Origin: Mucor racemosus
Lineage: Eukaryota > Mucoromycota > Mucoromycetes > Mucorales > Mucoraceae
Direction: 5' to 3'
Length of the DNA stretch: 64,000 nt
Assembly (NCBI GenBank): GCA_027405735.1
Contig: JAPEHQ010000009.1
Location: 1,364,001 to 1,428,000 of the forward strand
The notes beneath the pieces are model-generated. The model was not told the DNA's origin and did no database searches. It saw only the letters and a program-made list of their open reading frames with translations. Below are positions 21,030-32,760 of this stretch, one piece after another. A program made the position numbers and the translations under genes. How positions within the stretch are numbered: the first letter of the stretch is position 1; each line of letters begins with the position of its first letter.

Positions 21030-24000
21030 ATGGCTTCTCACCATCGTTCTGGAAGTAGACACAGAAGTCCATCTCCTGGAAGCAGTAGTAAAAGACAAAG
21101 ACATTCCTATAGAGATAGAAGTCGCTCTCGTGATAGACATCGCTCATCTTCACATCGCCATCATCGTTCTTCTCGTTATGAAGATTCTCGTCACGATGAT
21201 TCTCGTTATGACGATAGAACATACCATTCTTCTTCTTCTTCTCGCCGTCATTACGATAATGTAAGTGTAAATGATAAAAGAACTCTTTCACGTGAGCCAA
21301 CATCAAGAAAAGATGCTGTAGGCAACTCTTCAGCAGTATCTTCAATAGATACTCACACAGTAAGTGTAGAAATTTTACCATTTGTCCTGAACTGCAAATA
21401 CTAATTCACTTGAATAGAAATCTACTACCACTGCAACTCCAGATTCCCCTGCTACACCTACCGCAACATCAACAACCGTAGATGCTGATGAAGCATTACG
21501 AAAGAAACAAGAACGAGTTCGTAAATGGAAGGAAGCAAAGCGATTGAAAGATGAGGAAGAAGCAAAAAAGAAAGCAATATTACAACAAGATGAAGATGAG
21601 AAGAAAAAACTGGCTATTGCTGCAGCAGAAAAAGAAGCACAGGAATTACGCCTTAAACAAGAACAAAAAGAAGCTTTAGAAAAGCAACAACGTGAAGAGG
21701 CAGAGAAAAATCAACCTCCAAAGGAAGAGCCTCAATTACTTCAACAATTTGCAGCCATGAGAAAGGCTGCTGCCGAAGCAGCTGCTAAAGAAGAAGCAGA
21801 ATCCGCTGCCAAAGAGGATGCTGAAATGGAAGAAAATACCAAGGAAGGAAGTGATCAACGTAATACTGACCAAGAATCAGAAACAAATGGCAAAAAATGG
21901 AGTTTTGATGATGATTCTGAATCGGATGATGACAATGAAATGGATATTGACGGCGACGATAAGAAGAAAGTAGCAGAAGAAGAAGCTGCAAAAGCTGCAG
22001 AAGAAGCAGAAAGAACATTTAAACCACTTCAATCCAAAGATGATGAAAGTAAAGATGATGATTCAATCTTATTAAAACCGAAAAAGTCATTCTTAATGTC
22101 AAACAAGTCTACAAAGCCCAAAAATGCCATGCGAATGGGTTTTGGATTAGGGAAATCAATGATGTCAATGAAAAAACCCAACACACCTGTTGCTGCTGCT
22201 ACATCTACTGCTCCAACTATTGATAACATGGAACTAGAAAAAAAGCCTGCTACACCTGAACCAGTCGATACAGAAATGAAAGACTCTGACGATATTGATC
22301 CTTTGGAAGCTTATATGCTTGATGTTCATGCTGAAACTAAAAAAATTAATGAGGAAGATAAAAAGAGAATGGTGCAAATGAACAGCAATTCCGGTAATAA
22401 ACGAAGAGGTTCGATAGTCGAGGATGATGACGACGATACTCCTACCAAAGAAACAAATGCAGATGATGAAGAAGACATTGGAAGTGACCCTGAAGATATC
22501 CTTGCGTAAGTATTATCATTCCAAAAACTAAAATGAACACTTGTTAACGCTTTGAATTCTTTTAGATTGGCTGCTAAAAAGGTTAAAAGAAAAGATATCG
22601 CACCTGTCGATCATAGTAAAATGGATTATGAATTCTTCCGCAAAGATTTTTATATTGAACCACCAGAGTTGAAAGAAATGACACCAGATCAAGTCGAATT
22701 ACTACGTATTGAATTAGATGGCATCAAAATTCGTGGTGTCAATTGTCCTAAACCTATTACTAAATGGACTCATTGTGGTCTACCTGCTGGTTGTTTGGAA
22801 GTTATCCGCAAATTAAAATATGAGAAGCCTACATCAATTCAAGCACAAGCTATCCCTGCTATCATGAATGGTCGAGATGTTATTGGTGTCGCAAAGACAG
22901 GTTCTGGTAAAACCATTGCATTTTTGTTACCCATGTTCCGTCATATCAAAGATCAAAGGCCTCTGGAAGCAGGTGAGGGCCCAGTTGCTATTATTATGAC
23001 ACCTACTCGTGAATTAGCAACACAAATTCATAGAGAATGCAAACCATTTTTGAAAATCTTGAATCTAAGAGCTGTTTGTGCTTACGGTGGAAGCCCAATC
23101 AAAGATCAAATTGCAGATCTCAAACGTGGGTGTGAAATTATTGTGTGTACTCCAGGTCGTATGATTGATCTTCTCTGTGCTAATTCGGGTCGAGTTACAA
23201 ATCTTCGACGCGTTACTTATTTGGTCATGGATGAAGCTGATCGTATGTTTGATATGGGCTTTGAACCACAAGTTATGAAAATTGTAAATAATGTACGTCC
23301 AAGCCGTCAAACTGTGTTGTTTTCTGCTACATTTCCTCGTCAAATGGAGGCATTAGCTCGTAAAGTATTAAAAAAGCCTTTGGAAATTACTGTTGGTGGT
23401 CGTAGTGTTGTTTGCGACGATGTAAATCAAATCGTGGAAGTTAGAGAGGATGATACAAAGTTTGTTAGATTACTAGAAATTTTAGGTGATTTATACAACA
23501 ATTTTGGCGAGGAAGGAGCAAGCGCTCTTATTTTTGTTGATCGTCATGAAGCAGCAGATAATTTATTAAGAGATCTCATGCGTCGTGGTTATCCTTGTCA
23601 ATCTTTACATGGAGGTAAAGATCAAGCTGATAGAGATAGTACAATTGCAGACTTTAAATCAGGCGTTACCAACATTTTAATTGCTACTTCTGTTGCTGCT
23701 CGTGGTTTAGATGTTAAAAATTTAAAGGTTGTTATCAACTATGAATGTCCTAATCATATGGAAGATTATGTTCATCGTGTAGGTCGTACTGGTCGTGCAG
23801 GTAACAAAGGTACTGCATATACATTTATTACACCAGATCAAGATCGTTACGCAATGGATATTTGTAAAGCATTAAAGATTAGTGGCCAAGAGATTCCTCC
23901 AGATCTTCAGGCACTCTCTGAATCATTCCAGAATAAGGTCAAGGAAGGTAAGGAGCGCGCTTCTGGTTCTGGTTTTGGTGGAAAGGGCCTGGAAAGATTA

Positions 24001-24711
24001 GACAAGGATCGAGATCTTGTTAAGAAATTCCAAAAGAAGGCTTATGGTGGTAATGAAGATGAATCTGATGAAGAAGAAATCGAGCTTCAAAGCACTGTTG
24101 TTGCTCCTGGTATCACTGCCGCAGCATCAGCTGCTGCTTCTGCCGCTAAAACAGCATTGGAATCAGATCCCAAGAAAGAATCTAATGGCAAAGAGGATTC
24201 TGGCTTGTCTGCGGCTGCAATTGCTGCTAAAAAGGCAGCTGCGATGGTTGCTGCTCGTATTAATGCTCTTGGTGGTTCTTCCTCTACAACTCAACTTACT
24301 ACAGAAGATGGAGAAACCCGACCTGTGTATGCAGAAGAAATTACAATCAATGACTATCCTCAAAAAGCAAGATGGAGAGTTACAAATAAGGTAATCCAAA
24401 ATAATGTTTGTTTGTTTTTTTCATTTGTTCAGTCATTTCTAACATTCTATAAATCTTAGGAGCAAATCAATCAAATTACTGAAGTTTCTGGTGCGGCAAT
24501 CACAACTCGTGGTTCCTTCTTTCCTCCTGGTAAACAACCTACTGGTAATGAGCGCAAGTTATATTTGTTTATCGAAGGTGACTCCGAGATGGTTGTTGAA
24601 AAGGCCAAGAATGAAATCAAACGTATTTTAGTAGAAGCTACGGCTGCACAAATGGAAGCAGAAGCAAGAGGCGGTGGACCTGGTGGTGCTGGTCGATACC
24701 AGGTTGTTTAG
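21030..24711 (+). CDS. PRP5: DEAD-box RNA helicase Prp5/DDX46 (pre-spliceosome assembly)
   Basis: Remodels U2 snRNP so that it can pair with the intron branch site. Four exons (21030-21359, 21418-22505, 22566-24390, 24460-24711) give 1164 residues, typical of DDX46. An N-terminal RS-rich domain is followed by a long charged coiled region. DPLEAYM at residues 404-410 is the DPLD-type motif that contacts SF3B1/U2. Helicase motifs: AKTGSGKT at 582, PTRELA, TPGR, DEAD at 695, SAT at 726 and [10 protein letters not shown] at 876. Ala-rich linkers and a KH-like C-terminal region ([10 protein letters not shown]) follow, as in the family. Introns are 58-69 nt. AATAAA lies at about 24788. Confident orthologue. 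Confidence 0.96.
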
Positions 24712-25089
24712 ATGAGAACTATTTAAATACTTTGGATATCGATATTTTCATTTTCATTTTTCTCTTTATTTCGCTTATTGTTATTTAAATAAAGCCTATA
24801 AAAGTTATCTTTTCGCTCTTTAATATCGAAGAATATTCTACCTATGGTAAATGTAATTATTTTTATACATGTTTGATACAGCTATATTTAAGTTTAGCCA
24901 GTTTTGATGAAGGGGAAATTTACTTTATAATTTACATATACACACTGCATATATACAAACCAATGCTGAATTTGACAGATAAAATTGAGTGGCAATTTCA
25001 CTGTCTGAAAACTCCACAAATGAATCATGCCAAACCATTAGCTTACAGCAACGCCTTGAGTAATTGTACCTAAGAAATGCTACATTTCA
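24712..25089. other. PRP5 3' flank
   Basis: Poly(A)-like AATAAAG near 24789, then AT-rich sequence without a recognised feature up to the start of Rep2 copy 2. Confidence 0.4.
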
Positions 25090-26530
25090 TATGCTGAGTG
25101 ATTTTCAATAGGTGCCCATTTGGGAAATATTGAAGTTTTAAACGCTAATTTTTATTGTTTTCAATCTTTTCTATAATTAATCTCATATTAAGCGCTTTTC
25201 AGAATATACCTTAAACACTGTTAAATAGATACAAGTTGGTCGCATTTTGCTACCTTTTCTTAAATTTACTTTATAAGTTATCTCGTGGAAAGCTCAAAAT
25301 GCGTAAAATCTGCTATTTTTACCTTTAAACTAGATCTGGCTTTTCATCTCTGCTCTACTTTTTTTTCATTAAATAACTCCTAGAAAAAATCATTGTCAAT
25401 GAACCTGAGATAATAAACTTTAATTCAAAAATAAGTATCTGGAAATATCGTATCTTTTGCAGGTATTATGATTTTTTTTAATGCTAATGTTTTAGATTTC
25501 TACAAAAAAACAGAAATTTTGAGCCTTCATATGTCTACAAAAAATTAAGCAATATTAACTTTTTTTAAAGCATTCTATCACATATTTTGATTTAAAAAAA
25601 TTCTGACCACTTTTAATTTTTTTTTCAATTTTTTGACTTTTTTGTAGTAGATTTCAGAATACTTGTTAAATTGAGTAGCATTTTTTTACATTCATATCAT
25701 TGATCTCGTTGAGTTCTCTCGGAATCAATTTAGTTTTTTTCAAAATATTGATTTTTCGTGGAGATATTCTCAAAAATGTGTACAAAAAGGCACCTTCGCT
25801 TTTAGCTTTAATTTTTCCCCTGTATACCCTCATCTCAAATTCTGAATTTGAAAAAAAATTAACGAAAACCTCGTTTTCTCTACGAAAAATGCAGCTAGAA
25901 GGTTCAGCAATAGCTCGATCGATAGATAATTTGGTTGTTCATCATTTCCGTTAATTATTTTTAAAGCGTGTTTATAAAAAGCGATACGTATCTTCACAAA
26001 ACCTCCAAAATTTCAATCGCGTTTTACGCGAAATTTAATGTAAAACATTTGTCTGGTTTTTGTTTCAATATATACAGAATTTAAAACTGTACAAAAACCA
26101 TTTAATACGCTAGTTCAACTTACTTTGCAGCTCATGAGCCATTAAGCAATTTTGTTTTTCTGATCAATTTCTGGTCCATTTGTCAAATTGGTTTTGAAAC
26201 CCAGTTACCATTGGGTTAAGCTGTAATATGAACAATTATTTTGATTATCTGGACCAAAAATTAATATTTTTTTGTTGAAAGAAAAATGCAAGCTAGCGTA
26301 GAGTTAGATCTATCTTGTGCATATAAAAAACTAATACCTTAATTTAGGTGCTTAATTTTTTATAATCAATTTTAAGTAAATCCTGGTAAATTTTGGTCAA
26401 TGTTTGGCCAGTGCACTTATACCCTGGTACTAATATTTTTATTTTTCAAAAGATATCAATGAACTATAGAGTGAAGGTACATCTTTTTTGAAGGTTTAAC
26501 GTAATTCGACTTAATATTGGTGTGAAAAAT
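25090..26530 (-). repeat. Rep2 repeat, copy 2 (inverted relative to copy 1)
   Basis: Reverse-orientation match to 6835-8600 and same orientation as 35040-36715. The shared short frame runs on the minus strand from ATG 25833 to a stop at 25677 (MRVYRGK, then FLRISPRKINIL). It lacks the solo LTR found in copy 1, so it gives the empty site that defines that insertion. Confidence 0.8.
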
Positions 26531-27968
26531 GAAATAAAACACGGATATAATAATATATAAGATGTTATTGATTCTTTTCAAAATAAGATAAAGATCTTCA
26601 CGGCTATTAAAAATCTTTTACTATTTATATTAATTGTCTAATCTAAAGGAAATGTAAGTCTATAAGTAATAATGGATCATTGCTGTTGATCAGTGATTAT
26701 CTAGAAAGATTTAATTAAATGTGTTGAGATGTTATATACATTGTTAAATGGCTAAGTTATTGGTTCTTCATGGATATAAAGATCTATGGACTTGTTTATC
26801 AACAAGCTCCTTGGTTTTTTTTCTAACTTTGAATATACTTTGATATGGCTGTACAGGATGTCAATTTTATTATGTACACAAGATTGATTGAAATTTAATT
26901 TGTGTTTTATGTCAATACTCATCCTAGGTCTCACATCCAAGGCCACAGTCTATAATTAGTGTTACAGTAAATCAATGCGGATCATTGACTTACATCATAT
27001 TCTTAGATAGTAAAACCCTAGTAATAGTTATAATCAATGTATATAAATACATCCAAAGGATGTATTGTTAATAAAAGTGTAATATTCTGGCAAGATTATT
27101 TATATAGACTCTTTTGGCATTTCATTGTGATTCAAATAATAAACTTATACTACTGCATAATGACAATTGCCGTTCTAGACAATTGGGCAAAATCATTCAA
27201 AAACGTCGTTTAAAAACTATCTGAAACAATCTGTTGCATTCACAGGTTTGTATACACTCCTTGGTTACGATTATGATACTGTTTGACATGATAAGTTCTA
27301 TATATTGCTTTGCATTATATTAGAAAGCTCAATTTATACTGCATGTAATGAGGAATGTGGAATTAGTCTAGCATTGGCAACGAGTCGAGCTGATTCGACA
27401 AACACTATGGAGAAAATGCGGTTTAAAATTTTGCCTCATTTGCGCATTGGCCTGCCTAATCGGCAAGCAAATGCTCAGTGTTTGCGTGCAAAATAGCGTC
27501 ACTGTTTTTCTACCATATATCAGGCATGGAACAATTCTGTAGGCTAGATTATTGATGAATACTTTAGTTCTGGTTTATTGAGAATTTGTAGATTAAAATC
27601 AACGTAAAAAGTACCGTTTACTGGAATAAATTAAATGTGGGCTTATATAGCTATTGGGATTGTGTGGTGACATTTAATGGACAGGAATACATCAATTATG
27701 TGTCAATATAAATTATTATCAATCGATAAATCTGTATGAATATAATAATGTTATATTTCAGTAAGAACATTGCTATAATTTATGTTTTATTATTAGTTCC
27801 TAGATGGGAGGAACCAGCTACTAAACAATAGGGCTTGCTAGATCTGTCTATATTTGGAATATTGTAATTCTGATTGATCAAGGGCTCGACATTTTCTCAA
27901 GCAATCACAGTAAAAAAAACTCATGAGCGTGACATTTCTGCAAGCTGTCAATAGTAGAGTAATACGTC
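26531..27968. other. Spacer without a recognisable gene
   Basis: Mostly AT-rich. The segment at 27234-27285 resembles the Rep3-side flank of the GCTTG-rich element at 62325-62740 and is useful as an approximate empty site. 27355-27500 is less AT-rich and contains several TTTGCG/GCAAGC motifs but no clear frame. Confidence 0.4.
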
Positions 27969-28751
27969 ACTACGGCCGATCTGTGCTGCATAAGATGATT
28001 TCGTTGTGCCCAGATGGGCTGCACACTATAGTCTGAGCTGCTGTGCGCACTGAATATGGCTAAAAAGATAACAAGATGCACATGGGCACAACAAAAAAAA
28101 TTGCAGACGAGCACAACATTACGCCTGTATGTGCAGGATAATTATAGATTCTGTCAGTGTGCATGGCATTATAATCCCGTGTATGCATAATAATATAATT
28201 GCCCATAAGCATATGACTACCCCTATTTGTGTATAATAATTAAATCTGACCATAAGCATAATGAGCTGATCGTATGGGCAAAAATTGGTTTGTACATGAG
28301 CATCGTGCCGTTCTCAAAATTCCATTGCATTTTTTTTTACTGGAATGGGTTTTTAAATCACATTTGTTTTTATTAATATAGATTATAGACAATAAAATTC
28401 AATGCGTTGTTGATGTAGTGCAATACATGCAAGAACCAATATATTTACGATTATCATCATGTGTAAATACGTGTTTATAGCTATAAGGTTTGCAGCAACA
28501 ATGGTTTTTGTTCTAGAATAAACTTAAATAACACTCACTGCTTAAACGTATGCGCATGCCAAATCTAGGATTATAGATGTTACTCTGTCACGCATAAAAT
28601 TTAAACAAATTAATCTTTTTTAAACTTACTATTTTAGCTTACGATTGTCAACTGTAAAAAGATTTCTTTTCAAGTATACAGTAGCTACGATCAAAACTAT
28701 GGTTATTAGGCAAGGCATTAGATTATTCTTTTTTGTTTGTTTCTATATCAT

Positions 28752-29232
28752 CTGAAATTTTATCATTTTTCTGAAACATTCCGTAGGTTTGTAGCCAGTT
28801 CTAGGTTTTCCTTGAGTAGGTACAGTATAAATATTATTGCCTTCGAATTGATCTGGTAATCAAGAAATACGTCCAACAATACAATAGTTATAAATAATAA
28901 TATTTGACCTTAGAATGCGGTTAAATAAAAATACCAGTCTCTAATATAGACTGCTACCTATATTAAATACATTAGTCCCTTACTTTAGCATGCGTATTCA
29001 TATAAAAGAAAAGAATACTGGCTTGATAGTCTGATATGTTTTATCAAACGGTGAATATATCCTTGGAATATGAAAACAAAAAGAGAGAAACAACACACGT
29101 ATAAAAAGATTTTTAAGGCTTTACGTTATTTAGCAGAATTAAAACCCTGCTAAATTGCACACTTCAGCCAATGTAAAAGCAGCATTACGGCGCATGAACC
29201 ATAAACTAAACAAAATATATAGACAATATCTG
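28752..29232. mobile_element. 481-bp insertion in Rep1 copy d
   Basis: Absent from copy b, where the sequence runs directly from TTTCTATATC to GTAGAAACATG. Copy d has ATATCAT at 28745-28751 and again at 29233-29239, a likely 7-bp target duplication. No terminal inverted repeats, TG..CA ends or coding frame were seen, so the class is unknown. Confidence 0.5.
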
Positions 29233-30091
29233 ATATCATAGAAACTAGAAACATACGTTTTTCTACCAGAAAAACCGTCTGTCATATCATACATTTATTT
29301 AAAAAATTGCAGAAGCGAGTCCGTAGAGCGACACCGTAATTGAGCATAGCAAGATTGAATGGCAAAGTCTACTATAGTATATCTAAGTTTCAAATAAAAA
29401 AACGTTTTTTTCAGCTTTTCTTATATTTAACCATATAAGATCTGAAAATTCAGATTTTTTAGCGGACATTTTCGGGAACTCATTTTATCCTTACCAACAC
29501 TCATGATTTTTATCAAAAAACAGAAAAATCAAATTTTGATACGAAAACCAACGTTTAAATATACTACATTGTGAGAGAAAATTGTAGTCATGACTAATAC
29601 ACATTTTATAAAAGCTTAATATTAAATGTTAAGTAATGAAATTTAGCTTTTTTGGCCCAAAAACGGTTTTTTGATTAAAGGATTTTCATGTTTTATTTTG
29701 CAATAAAAATGTTTGCTATTTTTTATTGAGCAAATAGAGCGCTAAAGTCTGCATATGTGTATACTTTTTTTTTTATAATTGGTAGTATAATTAACTCTAG
29801 ATTTGCAAAACCAAAAAAAAAAAATTAAAAAATGTCAAAATTGATGATCTGGACAAGAATAATTTTCGAAATTAATATTCCGCTTATAAGCCTTGGAAGT
29901 CTTATAAATAAGAGATTTTATAATACTTGAAAACTTTTTCAAGAATTTACGATGCTGTACCCACTTGATTTAAGCTTGCCACTGTAAATATTTATACATG
30001 TTAATATTGTGTAGTAGTTTATTTGATGATGATATAGCCTTACTTTATAAGTACTGCGCTAAAAGTAATTTACATTGAGTTTTAGTCTTAC

Positions 30092-30300
30092 CTCTCCAAT
30101 ATCATAAAAATAAAAATGATCATCACTGGAACTTATTGCCGCCTTTTTACCCTCTTTGTCCCAAGCTAATTTATTCAATGCTTTACCAGAAATAAACTAA
30201 GTACCTTCAAATGGTTCCTCGGTATTTGCATTCGAATTCCATAAATTAAATTGACTGGTTCCACCTACAGTAGTATCAAACGTATCATCAGCTCGCCTTA
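30092..30300 (-). pseudogene. Dynein intermediate-chain fragment, best copy
   Basis: Minus strand: RRADDTFDTTVGGTSQ, then FNLWNSNANTEEPFEGT, a TAG, FISGKALNKLAWDKEG, KKAAISSSDDHFYFYDIGE, then the donor GTAAGAC at 30091. The LAWDKEG segment is intact here (LARDKQG in copy a). Apart from the shared TAG the frame is open across two WD40-like blocks, as in the C-terminus of dynein intermediate chain. The preserved exon-intron border points to capture as DNA rather than as cDNA. Confidence 0.68.
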
Positions 30301-31392
30301 TGATGCATATCAATCTAAAATCAGAAACATTCTATTGTCATTGTTATAAGCTATGGAAAATTTGATTTTTAATAATACAGTAATTAAATAAAAACCAAGA
30401 TGATACTAATAGTATATGGTGAGTATTTGGCATCTAAGTAGTAGGTTTTATGAAGTATGCGTTTAAATTCTTTGAAACCCCTGAGGAAAACAAAACATAT
30501 TGGTCCTGTAATTTATATCCATCAAAATGTTGCGATTTCAACCTACACGATGAATGCACCTTTCATCAATCTGGATCTCGATGTACATTGGGTGTCAGTT
30601 GTTTACAAGTTGTTGTATTTTCTCTGATTTATTAATATTTAGTTATATTAAACGATGATATGTAGCATTGCCAAAAAAAAAAGAATACACGCTTCAAGAG
30701 TTTTCTGCATATCAAATTATGCAATTCATTAATAATGATTGCACTTAACTATGCTTTTTGAACCTATTGAGTTAATCAGGATAATTAATACGTTCATTCT
30801 AAATTAAGCTCTGCTTTATACTGAATATTTACATTTACTTATTCAATAAATGACATTGCATTTATTATCCGTTATATCAATCAATCAACTTCATCTTGAT
30901 TCGGATACACTTGACAATTAAATGCCTAAATTACGCTTGAGCCACCAGGTATCGCCACAAAAAAAATTCGTACAAGTGGACGAATCATCAGAATTTGGAT
31001 CATTGTTTTGTTTTCATAGATCTGAGCTCTCTCACACATTCATAGATTTCTGCATGAACCATATCTCTATCTATTCAATTTAACTGAAATACGCTGAACG
31101 CCATCATCATACTTGATAAAACGTCTTACTTCATTGTTAGTCAACAAAACTAATTTATTCTAGTTTAGTATCAGTAGTTGAATTAGATAAATCTGAGATT
31201 AGACAATTCCTTTTAATAGTTTTGCATACAATCATGAGCTAATAATGAACCGTCATTATTATAGATACGCTAATCAAGGATGGTGAGTTAACTCTAATGG
31301 ACGAACGAGTCGAATAGCAGAATAAACAAATTATTAAAATCAAAAATAGCAGTTGAATGAGCAATAGATAATAAACCATGTAAATTAACATA

Positions 31393-32369
31393 ATTGAGTT
31401 GTTTCAAACGTTTTGAACTAAATGCATCTTTAGTTTTGGCCTACTAAAAATTGATTTATTAGTAAAATCAATTAATAGGCTAATAAGTAATGATTATGGT
31501 GTACCTTTGATAATTGATACTGTAGTGGTATACAAGACAACATCTTGTTTTCCTCTTTTTGGCTGTTCGTCATTAAACGGAAGAAACAAATATCCTTTAG
31601 AAATTAAATATATTAACATGAGTTTATTCATTCATTCAAATCAAGTCAATGCTATAAATACTTTTATAATCACTAATTTTTCTGCGGGTAGATATCAACT
31701 TTAGACCAAAAAAGCATTGATTATAACGTAGATGATGTAACAAAATGACTAAGCCTTGGATGCTTTTTTTGTTCAAGAAAAAAATATATCGCGTTCTAAC
31801 ATTAACAGTTAATAATTTATTTCCAAATAAACAATAGCGAAAACATTTACTTGTTGCAGTGGAATCACATACTAAAAACGCTTGATAATAATAAAATAAC
31901 CTAATTTCCAAGTGTCGCTCATAAAATATGGTGCCACTTGAAATATAAACTACAATAATAAACAAATGTTTCAATGGAACACAATAAAAAATGCATGCTA
32001 AAAATATGAAATACCTTTTTGAACCATACATGTCGTGTAGATGATAGCACCTTTGATCATGGTCCAATCAATTACACAAATAACATATATATCAAAACAG
32101 GATTCTATCCAAATTAATAATAATAATAAACAAAAATATCAATTTAGTCAACTACTCATCTATAATGAAGCTGCACTACAGTATCGATATAAATAAAATC
32201 CAAGCATATAAAAATTACTCCTTAATTCAAGATTACATAAAATAAATATGACATTAATAAACAAAACAATCATTTCCCAAAAGATCGATATTGTCACACT
32301 TGACATCAATCCCTTGTGGTCAATGCTCCACATGATTTGCCCCTTGAAATATCAAATCAATAACATATC
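31393..32369. other. Spacer without a recognisable gene
   Basis: AT-rich. It contains an imperfect hairpin at 31437-31480 (GCCTA..ATTGATTT against AAATCAAT..TAGGC). A 143-codon minus-strand frame at 31636-32067 has low-complexity composition and no recognisable domain, and is not called. Confidence 0.4.
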
Positions 32370-32760
32370 TTGATTTTATTAGTTAACAGCTGTTTTTGAA
32401 GAAGTATACCACCACTTCCGACAAGAAACCTGTCTTTCTCTGCTTAAAAAACGGGAAGCAACTGGCAAAATCTTGTAATAACCAATAAATACTGATCCAA
32501 ATGGGCTGTAAGTTTTAAAATATACTACAACTATAACATTATTTAGCACTAAGTTGCTTCAGTATCCCATGGATTTGCTAGATAAATCGTACGAATCAAG
32601 AGCATCCTTTTCCCAAATGGGATTTGTTGCTAAATAGACAATTTGAAATTAGAAATAGAGTCCAAAATCAGTGAAAACCAGCATAAACAGAAATGAGGAC
32701 ACCGAAATTAATAATTAAACGTTGTCCTTATACTGCACATGATCAATGCTGTCGTGTATA
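32370..32760. repeat. Rep3 repeat, copy 4 (partial)
   Basis: Same orientation as 38041-38430: shared AACAGCTGTTTTTGAAG, TGATCCAAATGG and CAAATGGGATTTGT blocks in order. It lacks the coding-like part seen in the copies at 37261-38460 and 61890-62353. Confidence 0.7.

Larger units (their letters stand above)
27969..31392. repeat. Rep1 repeat, copy d (longest copy)
   Basis: Collinear with 3501-6427 in the same orientation. It differs by about 140 extra bases near 28265-28405, an extra 481-bp segment at 28752-29232, and the absence of the MITE. It holds the best-preserved dynein fragment (30092-30300). At 30450-30635 (+) a cysteine-rich frame (MKYAFKFFETPEE, then YPSKCCDFNLHDECTFH) is more open than in copies a and b. 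Confidence 0.82.

Noticed and set aside
31636..32067. 143-codon minus-strand frame
   Set aside because: Low-complexity composition, no domain and no promoter context. Probably chance in AT-rich DNA.
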